This document shows positions 57,010-64,000 of a stretch of DNA of 64,000 bases, one piece after another. The notes under the pieces were generated by a model, which saw only the letters and a list, made by a program, of their open reading frames with translations, searched no databases and was not told where the DNA came from. The translations under genes and the position numbers were made by a program. The stretch is from Saccharospirillum sp. (GTDB lineage Bacteria; Pseudomonadota; Gammaproteobacteria; Pseudomonadales; Natronospirillaceae), in NCBI GenBank assembly GCA_018402545.1, contig JAGYIL010000001.1, positions 1,736,001-1,800,000 on the forward strand, read 5' to 3'. Every line of letters begins with the position of its first letter. The first letter of the stretch is position 1.

Positions 57010-57425
57010 TGTCGTTTTCCGATCGTCTGAAAATTCTGATCGCCGGTCGTACCGTCAGCGAGTTCGCGCGCTCGGTTGGTCTCAGTGAAAGCCTGATTCG
57101 CAAATACCTGAAAGGCTCCGAACCCTCGCTGTCGCGGGCGCACCAAATTGCCCGCGCCAGCCAATGCTCACTGGTCTGGCTGGCCAGTGGTGAAGGCTTG
57201 CCGTTTGATGCAGCGCCCGAGGTCGCCATCGATGCATTGCAATCGGCACTGCGTATCATCGCGAACGAGCCCGGTACGACCGATTTTCATACCCCCGATA
57301 CCGAAACCCTGAAGCACATTATCGCGCTGTATCAATACCTGAGAAATCATCGCCTGCGTGACGGTACAGTGGATGAATTGTTGGGCCAGTCATTCTTGAG
57401 GGCTTTTGTATCGCAGAGCGACTGA
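57009..57425 (+). CDS. Phage CI-repressor-like HTH protein, coupled to the DUF4062 gene
   Basis: 138 aa. N-terminal HTH: FSDRLKILIAGRTVSEFARSVGLSESLIRKYLKGSEPSLSRAHQIA, the Bac_CI_repr type, then a WLASGEGLPF turn common in phage repressors. The C-terminal region is helical with no S24 protease domain, so not a cleavable repressor. ATG overlaps the upstream stop by one base. Likely regulates the pair; function otherwise unknown. Confidence 0.8.
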   Translation: MSFSDRLKILIAGRTVSEFARSVGLSESLIRKYLKGSEPSLSRAHQIARASQCSLVWLASGEGLPFDAAPEVAIDALQSALRIIANEPGTTDFHTPDTETLKHIIALYQYLRNHRLRDGTVDELLGQSFLRAFVSQSD

Positions 57426-57471
57426 AAAAGCGGTGAAAAATTCGAATGGACGCCGAGCAACTGTCCGGGTT

Positions 57472-57537
57472 TTGACGTCCATGACTATAACGTCAGTCAA
57501 AAGGAGCTGTACTCCGCTTCGTAGTACAACGTTAGGC
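57472..57537. other. Structured intergenic segment with attC-like 3' end
   Basis: Pairs TAACGT (57488-57493) with ACGTTA (57529-57534), and TGTACT (57508-57513) with AGTACA (57523-57528). Ends GTTAGGC, the integron core-site consensus. A competing hairpin TTTTGACGT/ACGTCAGTCAAAA (57472-57503) overlaps. Could be a terminator or a decayed recombination site. Confidence 0.25.
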
Positions 57538-57645
57538 AGGAAATTCTATTAACTTACCCCAATTCAGTCGGTAAAAGTTATTCGCAACTTATAAATCATT
57601 GCTAGGATTTAAAGGGCAGGTAACCCAGTAAGAGGTAATGACTGT

Positions 57646-58380
57646 ATGAAAGGCCGTATTGTAGTTTGCGTGCTTGCTGCCTCTGTACTGATGACATTTC
57701 GGCCGACCCATGCAGATACCCTCTATCTGACATCGCTGGAATGGCCCCCTTACTCCAGTGCCAGTATGCCCTCCCAGGGAGTATCGGTTGCAGTGGCTAA
57801 AGCGGCACTTGAATCCATGGGGCATGAGTTAGTGGTAGAGTTCTTTCCCTGGTCGCGCGCCATAGCGCTGGCGACATACAACCCCAAGTACAGTGGTTAT
57901 TTTCCTGAGTACTATTATGAATCAGAAGATTTTCTGTTCTCTGACCCCATGGGCAAGGGCCCGCTTGGTTTTGTCGAAAATGTTGATAACCCGGTTGAAT
58001 GGAGCAGCCTTTCCGACTTAACCAGTGTTCGAATTGGGGTGGTTCAGGACTATATCAATACCGAAGCGCTGGATCAGATGATCGCCAATGGCGAGATCAG
58101 TGCTCAGCCAGTCATGTCCGACGCCCAGAATGTACTTAAAGTTGCCAGTGGTCGAATCGACATGGCCGTTATTGACAGCAATGTACTGAGCTATTTACTG
58201 GAGAGCGATTCCAGAATGGCGATGGCCATTGGCAAGGTACAAATGAACGATACCCTGTTGGTGGAAAAGGAGCTGTATATTGCCTTCAAAAACAATGCAG
58301 AGGGTCTGAAGTGGCGCGATATTTTCAATCAGGGGTTAACCAACATCGATGTTGACGCCATTATGGCCGAAAACAACTAA
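57646..58380 (+). CDS. Extracellular solute-binding protein, family 3-like
   Basis: 244 aa. Signal peptide residues 1-23 (ends PTHA). The mature domain starts LYLTSLEWPPYSSASMPSQG, the usual SBP_bac_3 entry, with ...ALESMGHELVVEFFPWSRA and RIGVVQDYINTE and GRIDMAVIDSNVL. Many such single genes in marine gammaproteobacteria have no permease and may act as sensors or periplasmic binding proteins. No transporter genes are adjacent. Preceded by 220 bp of intergenic sequence. Confidence 0.85.
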   Translation: MKGRIVVCVLAASVLMTFRPTHADTLYLTSLEWPPYSSASMPSQGVSVAVAKAALESMGHELVVEFFPWSRAIALATYNPKYSGYFPEYYYESEDFLFSDPMGKGPLGFVENVDNPVEWSSLSDLTSVRIGVVQDYINTEALDQMIANGEISAQPVMSDAQNVLKVASGRIDMAVIDSNVLSYLLESDSRMAMAIGKVQMNDTLLVEKELYIAFKNNAEGLKWRDIFNQGLTNIDVDAIMAENN

Positions 58381-58537
58381 CGCTGTATTAGCCGTCCTCT
58401 CTTCCAATTCGTTTATAAGCAAGCTGCGAACACCAATGAAGGCGGTAGGCGAGGTCTCTGCCCAGGTTGAACAACCGGTTCTATACCGGGAAGGGTCTTA
58501 CAGCGTCAGACGCGTCCGATTGCCAACACCAGGCAGG

Positions 58538-59467
58538 CTAGTTTACGAACGCCACTGACAAGGCGTTCTCGCCAAACAGCAGGGCTGACGTTCCCGACAT
58601 AGGGCTTAGCCAGAGCGTTCCCCCCTGTCGGTTAACCAGTTCATGGAACCGAAGAATCGCCGGGTGCCGGAGTAAGGACGGCTTTGCGGTTGCAATGCTC
58701 ATATTAACGATCGAACAACTGAGCCGGTTTTGCTCCAGCAAGTCGGAAACATGGCTAATGACCGATTCAATGGGGTCTTTGTCTGTGACTTCGCCAATCA
58801 TGGTTTCATGCCCCTCTGACGTTAGAAAAATCGGAATTTTTTTCCGCAACCTGACAAGCGAATGGCGAACCCAGTTCACCCCCGGCATGACGCCCTTTTG
58901 CGCATCGTGTACGGGGTTTGCAAAGGCGGGTATGCAATAGACATGTCGAATCCGAGCGGAATAATCTGACAGGGGCAAGCGCAATTTATCAATCGATAAG
59001 CCCTGGTTTCGATGTAAGCTCGCGGCCTGTTGAACAAACAATCCGTAAGCGGCCAGGGTGTGGCCGCTGTCCATAACACGAAGCCTGAAATGACTGCGCA
59101 AGTTCGCGGCCTGTCGTATTCGGTCGAGTTGTGGTTGCAGGATGGTGCCCTGGTGGTTCCAGTGCTGGTAGCCCGGGTGGCGGTGTTTTGCGGGGGTGAT
59201 GACCAGAGCCCCGTCACTGTTGAGCAGCCAGCTGTCTTCCAGTGATTGGCTGAGGTGGGTGTCTTGTTGAAGGTCAGGTACTGAATGGGAACGCTGGTCT
59301 TTTGCGGCTTGGTACCAGGCCTCGGTGACTGTTTCGCTGCGGTCGTCGGGCGGCAATTCAGCTGAGCTTGCCAGCCAGGTGAGGGGCAGGGTGGCCAGAT
59401 CAAAGCGCTGGTAAATGGCCTTTGGCAAGTCGCAACTGGCATCCAGGGCCAGAGTCAGATACTGCAT
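58538..59467 (-). CDS. DegV-like fatty-acid-binding fold protein
   Basis: About 309 aa from ATG 59465-59467. The N-terminus YLTLALDASCDLPKAIYQRFDLATLPLTW fits DegV, the family's TDSSxDLP and VVPL pattern with changes. RLRVMDSGHTLAAYGLFVQQAASL matches the DegV second motif. DegV/FakB proteins bind fatty acids for FakA kinase, but FakA is rare in gammaproteobacteria, so the role is unclear. A longer GTG start at 59503 lacks a ribosome site. Confidence 0.6.
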   Translation of the reverse strand: MQYLTLALDASCDLPKAIYQRFDLATLPLTWLASSAELPPDDRSETVTEAWYQAAKDQRSHSVPDLQQDTHLSQSLEDSWLLNSDGALVITPAKHRHPGYQHWNHQGTILQPQLDRIRQAANLRSHFRLRVMDSGHTLAAYGLFVQQAASLHRNQGLSIDKLRLPLSDYSARIRHVYCIPAFANPVHDAQKGVMPGVNWVRHSLVRLRKKIPIFLTSEGHETMIGEVTDKDPIESVISHVSDLLEQNRLSCSIVNMSIATAKPSLLRHPAILRFHELVNRQGGTLWLSPMSGTSALLFGENALSVAFVN

Positions 59468-59518
59468 GGGGTGAACATCCTGTTCCGGGTTCCATTGTTG
59501 CACTTAGCTTAATACAGA

Positions 59519-60169
59519 TCATTCTGTTTTGTCTTTGAACTCGCACAAATCTTCAATGATGCAGGCGCCGCAACGGGGCTTGCGGGCTGTGCAGGTGTAG
59601 CGCCCGTGTAGAATCAGCCAGTGGTGGGCGTCCATCAAAAACTCGGTAGGTATCAGTCTCAGCAGCCGCTGTTCGACCTCAACCACATTCTTGCCCGGTG
59701 CAATACGCGTGCGGTTGGCGACGCGGAATATATGGGTGTCTACCGCCATGGTGGGCTGGCCAAAGGCGGTGTTCAGCACCACATTGGCAGTTTTACGGCC
59801 GACGCCGGGCAGGGCTTCCAGGGCGGCTCGATCGTTCGGGATTTCGCCGGCTTCGAGGTTCAGCTCGCTGTGCTGGTCGAGCAGCAGGCGACACAGCTTG
59901 TGCACGTTCTCAGCCTTGCTGTTAAACAGGCCGATGGTTTTGATGTAATCCTTCAACCCGTCAACACCGAGGTCGTAAATGGTCTGTGGCGTGTTGGCGA
60001 CCGGGTAGAGTTTGTCGGTGGCCTTGTTAACCCCTTTGTCAGTCGCCTGGGCCGACAACACCACCGCCACCAGCAACTCAAACGGCGTGCTGTAATTCAG
60101 CTCGGTCTCCGGGTTGGGGTTGGCGGCGCGCAGGCGGCTGAATATTTCGGTTCGTTTGGCTTTGTTCAT
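59519..60169 (-). CDS. nth: Endonuclease III (DNA glycosylase/AP lyase)
   Basis: 216 aa (E. coli 211). Removes oxidised pyrimidines. Helix-hairpin-helix LPGVGRKTANVVLN with catalytic Lys, then VDTHIFRVANR with catalytic Asp, and the Fe-S cluster ligands C-X6-C-X2-C-X5-C (CTARKPRCGACIIEDLC). ATG 60169 is the family start; the longer frame upstream runs into the repeat array. In most gammaproteobacteria nth directly follows rnfE; here a 145-bp-type repeat array intervenes. Confidence 0.96.
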   Translation of the reverse strand: MNKAKRTEIFSRLRAANPNPETELNYSTPFELLVAVVLSAQATDKGVNKATDKLYPVANTPQTIYDLGVDGLKDYIKTIGLFNSKAENVHKLCRLLLDQHSELNLEAGEIPNDRAALEALPGVGRKTANVVLNTAFGQPTMAVDTHIFRVANRTRIAPGKNVVEVEQRLLRLIPTEFLMDAHHWLILHGRYTCTARKPRCGACIIEDLCEFKDKTE

Positions 60170-60210
60170 GAGATTGCGCAAAGGCTCATTAAATTCAGTT
60201 CCGATAATAG

Positions 60211-60475
60211 TAGGAGGCCAGTCCCCTGGGCGACTGGGAGTATCCGGGCCGGTGAACAACACCATTGCTCAAAAGGTCAATTTCCCTGTTTGATTATTCT
60301 TCCCATCACCCAGAGGACTGGCTTCCCACAAAAGATCAAACAACCAACATACCTGTGGGAGGCCAGTCCCCTGGGCGACTGGGAGTATCGGGGCCGGTGA
60401 ACAACACCATTGCTCAAAAGGTCAATTTCCCTGGTTGGTTATTCTCCCCGTCACCCAGAGGACTGGCTTCCTACA
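60211..60475. repeat. Second array of the 145-bp palindromic family between nth and rnfE
   Basis: GACTGG markers at 60232 and 60377 (145 apart) and a final arm ending about 60475. Arms are near identical to the adk-ppc array, but the spacers differ (GTGAACAACACCATTGCTC here). About two units. It separates rnfE from nth on the same strand. Confidence 0.9.
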
Positions 60476-60491
60476 AAAGACAAAACCTCGA

Positions 60492-61226
60492 CTAACTGAT
60501 ACTTCCGGTCACCCGCACCCGTTTTGAACCTGCAACCGGCTTATCGGCTTTTGCGGCTTTGCGTTTTTCAATACCCGAATCCACCCGGTTCTTCACCGCG
60601 ATCAACAGCCCCAACCCCACGAAAGCACCGGGCGGCAGCACAGCAAACAGAAAATCCGGATAATTTGGAAACAGGGTGATTTCCCAGCTTTGTGCAACGG
60701 GCCCAAAAATCAGATCCATATTGGTAAACAGGGTGCCCTGACCAATCAGTTCGCGCAGACCACCGAGTACAATCAGCACTGCCAGAAACCCCAGCGACAT
60801 CATAAAGCCATCGAGCATCGCCGGCAGTACCGGGTTCTTGCGCGCAAAGGCATCGGCGCGGCCGAGAATGGTGCAATTGGTGACGATCAACGGAATGAAA
60901 ATACCCAGCACCTGATACAGCTCGTAGGTGAACGCCTGCATCAGCAGCTCAGCGCAGGTGGTAAAAGAGGCGATGATCATTACAAAGGCTGGCAACCGCA
61001 CCGAATCCGGCACGTAATGGCGAATCAGTGACACCGCCGTGTTGGAACCGACCAGCACCACCATGGTGGCAATACCCAGCCCAAGCGCGTTTACCACCGA
61101 ACCGGTAACCGCGAGCAGGGGGCACAGGCCCAGCAACTGCACCAGGGCAGCGTTGTTGTTCCACAAGCCGTTGCGCGTCAGCTCGCCGGCAGAGGCCGTA
61201 CTTTTGGCAGGGGTCGTGTCGCTCAT
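60492..61226 (-). CDS. rnfE: Electron transport complex subunit RnfE
   Basis: 244 aa, about six membrane segments. Rnf membrane subunit; starts with a polar N-terminus then [22 protein letters not shown], with the RnfA/E family Cys in FTTCAEL and [14 protein letters not shown]. Member of the Na+/H+-translocating ferredoxin:NAD+ complex. ATG overlaps the rnfG stop by four bases (ATGA). Last rnf gene before the repeat array. Confidence 0.95.
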   Translation of the reverse strand: MSDTTPAKSTASAGELTRNGLWNNNAALVQLLGLCPLLAVTGSVVNALGLGIATMVVLVGSNTAVSLIRHYVPDSVRLPAFVMIIASFTTCAELLMQAFTYELYQVLGIFIPLIVTNCTILGRADAFARKNPVLPAMLDGFMMSLGFLAVLIVLGGLRELIGQGTLFTNMDLIFGPVAQSWEITLFPNYPDFLFAVLPPGAFVGLGLLIAVKNRVDSGIEKRKAAKADKPVAGSKRVRVTGSIS

Positions 61227-61936
61227 GAATCGACTCCGGTGGTGTCAGGGTCGGTGCTTAGCAGCACCGCCCGGTTGGTCTCGAAAAAAGTCAGTGTTCT
61301 GGCGACAGCGCGAACAATGGCGCGCGGGGTAATGGTGGCCCCGGTCATCTGGTCGAAGGCGCCGCCGTCTTTTTTCACTTGCCACTGATCGGGCTCAATC
61401 GTCTCGAACGACTGGCCGTCGAAACTGAATATCCAGTCCGATTTGCTGGTCTCAATCTGATCGCCCAGGCCCGGGGTCTCTTTGTGGGTAATCACCCGTA
61501 CGCCCAGCAAGGTACCGCTGGCATCAATGGCGGCGATGAGCCGAATCGGTTCGGTATAGCCCTCGGGGGCAACGAAGGGCAGTATCACCGCCGTCACGGC
61601 GCCGTCTTTGCGCGCCTGGTACCAGGTGGCCTCGCGGCTCAGCCGCAGCAGCGCGGTGTCAGTCAGGGTGGGCAGGTCGGTCTGGTAAGCCGTTTCCAGC
61701 AAGTCGTTGTCGCGCAGGGTTTCCGGTGTCAGATCATAGAGTGACCGCGCTTCGAATTCGCGCTGATTGGTGTCGATTCGATCGGCCGTCAAGGTTTGGG
61801 TAACGGCAATAATGCCCGCCGTGAACACAGCAAAAATGCCCAGACCGATGGCACTGCGGCGAATCGCCTGCGTCAGTGTGATGGGGGCTTCGGCGCCGGT
61901 GTCCGGTTGTGCGTTGTTATCGGTTTCGTCAGTCAT
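61223..61936 (-). CDS. rnfG: Electron transport complex subunit RnfG
   Basis: 237 aa. Membrane-anchored subunit with covalent FMN: the flavinylation motif is [12 protein letters not shown] near residue 200, with Thr as acceptor. One membrane helix (about 30-50; [17 protein letters not shown]). Residues 110-170 hold the FMN-binding fold with TPGLGDQIE. Overlaps rnfD by 8 bases and rnfE by 4, so strong translational coupling. Confidence 0.95.
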   Translation of the reverse strand: MTDETDNNAQPDTGAEAPITLTQAIRRSAIGLGIFAVFTAGIIAVTQTLTADRIDTNQREFEARSLYDLTPETLRDNDLLETAYQTDLPTLTDTALLRLSREATWYQARKDGAVTAVILPFVAPEGYTEPIRLIAAIDASGTLLGVRVITHKETPGLGDQIETSKSDWIFSFDGQSFETIEPDQWQVKKDGGAFDQMTGATITPRAIVRAVARTLTFFETNRAVLLSTDPDTTGVDS

Positions 61937-62957
61937 TCTTGAACCCTTTCACCGATTTGTCGTGGCCGTAAACACGAGGGCGGGTGTAATGGTCGATCAG
62001 CGGGGCGGCAAAGTTCATCAGCAACACGGCAAAAGCCACCGCATCGGGGTAATTGCCCCAGGTTCGAATCAGGTAGATCAGCACGCCAATGCCAGCGCCA
62101 TACACCAGCTTGCCCCGGTTGCTCGTCGCGGCACTGACGGGGTCGGTGGCGATGAAGAAGGCGCCCAGCATGGTGGCCCCGGCAAACAGGTGCAGGTCAA
62201 TCGGCGTGCGCACGTCGGCATCGCCGCTGAACAAGAGTGCCATAATGCCAAGGCCCGCCAGAAAGCTGACCGGGATGTGCCAGGTGATGATGCGTTTCCA
62301 CAGCAAGAGCCCACCCCCTGCCAGAAATGCCAGGTTGGCCACATCCCAGCCTTCGGCGACCCAGCTGCCAAAAATGGGTGACTGCAGCACTTCAGCCGAG
62401 GTCAGTCGCGAGATATCCAGCTTGTAGACATCCAGCGGGGTGGCACCCGTTGCGCCATCGACCGGGGTCTGGCCGGCAAAAATAATGGCCAGCGTATCGG
62501 TGATCGGGAGCGAAAAATCGGGGCTGGCCCAGCGCGTAGTCATGTACAGCGGCAACGACACCAGCAGCAGGGCATAGGCAACCATGGCCGGGTTGAACGG
62601 GTTGTTACCCAGGCCGCCGAACAGCTGTTTGGCGAACACAATGGCGATCATCGTGCCCAAAACGGTTAACCACCAGGGCGCCAGCGGCGGCAGCGCCAGT
62701 GCGAGGAGGGCTGCGGTCACCAGGGCACTCAGGTCTTTCAAAAAGAACATCACCGGTCGGCCACGCCAGGCCAGTAACAGCGCCTCGGCAAGCAGCGCTG
62801 TCAGCAACGCCAGCACCATATTGATGGCATAGCCAAGGCTGAAACTGACGATCAGAACAATCCAGCCGGGCACCAGCGCCAGCAGCACCCAGCCCATTAC
62901 CCAACTGACGGAGGTGCGACCGGTCACGTGCGGTGAGGTCAGGTTCAGCCCCGTCAT
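61929..62957 (-). CDS. rnfD: Electron transport complex subunit RnfD
   Basis: 342 aa with about nine membrane segments. Membrane subunit carrying a second covalent [16 protein letters not shown] (flavinyl Thr, near residue 175) is the RnfD/NqrB motif. The segment [23 protein letters not shown] is also family-typical. ATG overlaps the rnfC stop by four bases. Confidence 0.95.
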   Translation of the reverse strand: MTGLNLTSPHVTGRTSVSWVMGWVLLALVPGWIVLIVSFSLGYAINMVLALLTALLAEALLLAWRGRPVMFFLKDLSALVTAALLALALPPLAPWWLTVLGTMIAIVFAKQLFGGLGNNPFNPAMVAYALLLVSLPLYMTTRWASPDFSLPITDTLAIIFAGQTPVDGATGATPLDVYKLDISRLTSAEVLQSPIFGSWVAEGWDVANLAFLAGGGLLLWKRIITWHIPVSFLAGLGIMALLFSGDADVRTPIDLHLFAGATMLGAFFIATDPVSAATSNRGKLVYGAGIGVLIYLIRTWGNYPDAVAFAVLLMNFAAPLIDHYTRPRVYGHDKSVKGFKND

Positions 62958-64000
62958 GAATCGGTTTCCTTCTTGGGTTCGGGTTTGATCGGCTGGCCAT
63001 GAGCGGCGTTTTCCAGCGCGGCCTGGGCCGTGCGATGTTTCTCTTCCAGTTTGGTCAGTGCTTTGCGCAGGGCAGGCACCATATCCGGCGATTCCTGTTC
63101 GGCGACCACAAGCCGCTCATTGGCTTTTTTGACTTTCGTTGCCGCCAGTTCCAGCGCTTTCTCAAGGTCTTCCCGGCTCAGTTCTGCTGTGTTCTGTGCA
63201 GCACCGGCCTTTTTTGCCTTGGCGCGCGCCATGGCGGCTTTGATGGCATCGTCCTGGGCATCGGGCTCGCCGCTGCCGTTTTCAGCCTTGGCTGCACGGG
63301 CTTCAGCCGCCGCTTTGGCGCGAGCCTTGCGCCGGGCTTCTTTTTCCAGGCGCTCTTTTTCCAGCCGAGCCTGGCGGGCTTCAAAGCGCGCCCGGGCCCG
63401 TTCCGATTTGATCTGTTCTTCCTGTTCGTTGCGCAATTCACCCTTGGCGTAGCGGTAATATTGCACCAGCGGAATCCGGCTCGGGCACACATAGGCGCAG
63501 GCACCGCATTCGATGCAATCGTTGATCGAATGCAGTTCGGCGGCGTCGAGATCCCGATGTTTTGACGCCCAGAACAGCTGCTGTGGCAGCAAATTGACCG
63601 GGCAGGCCTGTTCGCACAAGCCGCAGCGAATGCAGGGGTTATCCGGCATGGGCCGGGGCAGTTCCTTGCGCGTGGGCACCAGCAAGCAGTTGGTGGTTTT
63701 CATCAGCGGCGCGGTAATATCCGGTATGGCAAAGCCCATCATCGGGCCACCCATGATCACCCGGTCGGCCTTTTTCAGGTGAACACCGGCCTGGTTCAGT
63801 ACGGTCTCAATGGGCGTGCCAATGCGCACCTCGTAATTGCCCGGTGCGTCTACGGCTTCACCGGTCACGGTGGTGACCCGGCTGATCAGGGGCTCATCGA
63901 GCACAATCGCCCGGTAGATGCTGGCCAGCGTGCCCACATTCTGGCACACAATGCCCAGATCGCTCGGCAAGCCACCGCGCGGTACTTCCTGGCCGGTCAC
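62954..64000 (-). CDS. rnfC: Electron transport complex subunit RnfC, C-terminal part (5' end beyond window)
   Basis: At least 348 aa visible; the frame continues past base 64000, and the first visible GTG is an internal codon in family comparison ([20 protein letters not shown] is a mid-protein segment). Two 4Fe-4S motifs: [12 protein letters not shown] and [12 protein letters not shown]. The C-terminus is a long Lys/Glu/Ala-rich coiled coil, as in gammaproteobacterial RnfC. Peripheral subunit receiving electrons from NADH/ferredoxin. First gene of the visible rnfC-D-G-E run. Confidence 0.95.
   Translation of the reverse strand: MTGQEVPRGGLPSDLGIVCQNVGTLASIYRAIVLDEPLISRVTTVTGEAVDAPGNYEVRIGTPIETVLNQAGVHLKKADRVIMGGPMMGFAIPDITAPLMKTTNCLLVPTRKELPRPMPDNPCIRCGLCEQACPVNLLPQQLFWASKHRDLDAAELHSINDCIECGACAYVCPSRIPLVQYYRYAKGELRNEQEEQIKSERARARFEARQARLEKERLEKEARRKARAKAAAEARAAKAENGSGEPDAQDDAIKAAMARAKAKKAGAAQNTAELSREDLEKALELAATKVKKANERLVVAEQESPDMVPALRKALTKLEEKHRTAQAALENAAHGQPIKPEPKKETDS

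Overview
This 64 kb window looks like chromosomal sequence from a moderately high-GC, probably marine gammaproteobacterium. Gene content supports this: rnfCDGE-nth, groESL behind a sigma-32-type promoter, gspN-C-D, a PpsR/PpsA pair, PduO-type adenosyltransferase, a BCCT osmolyte carrier, trhO, and Ppc beside Adk. The mix fits Oceanospirillales-type bacteria (for example Saccharospirillaceae). That placement is inference and was not tested.

Layout. 1-8.4 kb: 3' part of a secreted M4 metalloprotease, ppsR/ppsA, a secreted-type phosphatase/nuclease fold protein, an MFS transporter with a divergent LysR regulator, and a small glycogen-binding-like protein. 8.6-14 kb: a DUF2868 membrane protein coupled to a DUF3482 GTPase, an alpha/beta hydrolase, a small outer-membrane-like protein and trhO. 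14-19 kb: Leloir galactose locus galT-galK-galM, transcribed leftward, with divergent galR and a perfect 16-bp operator between them. 19-27 kb: alanine dehydrogenase, glutamate racemase, an orphan sugar-type binding protein, an MsbA-like ABC exporter and a BCCT carrier. 27-32.8 kb: glycine cleavage genes gcvH-gcvP and a GcvR-like ACT protein, then PduO. 32.8-39.7 kb: signalling genes (sensor kinase, response regulator with a degenerate GGDEF domain, CBS/DUF294 protein with a DnaQ-like exonuclease) and panE. 40-46 kb: groESL and type II secretion gspN-C-D. 46-52 kb: tRNA-Ser(UGA), two tandem repeat arrays, adk and ppc. 52-59.5 kb: an aldehyde dehydrogenase, two Nudix hydrolases, and a small accessory segment with a DUF4062 protein and a phage-repressor-like HTH protein, followed by a solute-binding protein and a DegV-like protein. 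59.5-64 kb: nth and the rnfE-G-D-C genes (rnfC cut by the window edge).

Functionally, PpsA/PpsR and Ppc sit at the phosphoenolpyruvate node. The gal genes convert galactose to glucose-1-phosphate. The Gcv proteins cleave glycine. Rnf couples ferredoxin/NADH redox to ion transport and probably supplies electrons near the Fe-S enzyme Nth. GspN/C/D would help export proteins such as the M4 protease.

The most unusual content is intergenic. I see at least seven copies of a large palindromic element whose arms differ between copies but still pair within each copy. A 69-nt double-hairpin module sits inside three of these copies and also inside an unrelated repeat; its helices change sequence while its length and linker are kept. 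There is a 185-bp multi-hairpin tandem array behind tRNA-Ser, a 145-bp tandem palindrome family at two loci (adk-ppc and rnfE-nth), and a five-hairpin MITE-like element. None of these looks protein-coding, and I recognise no published name for them.
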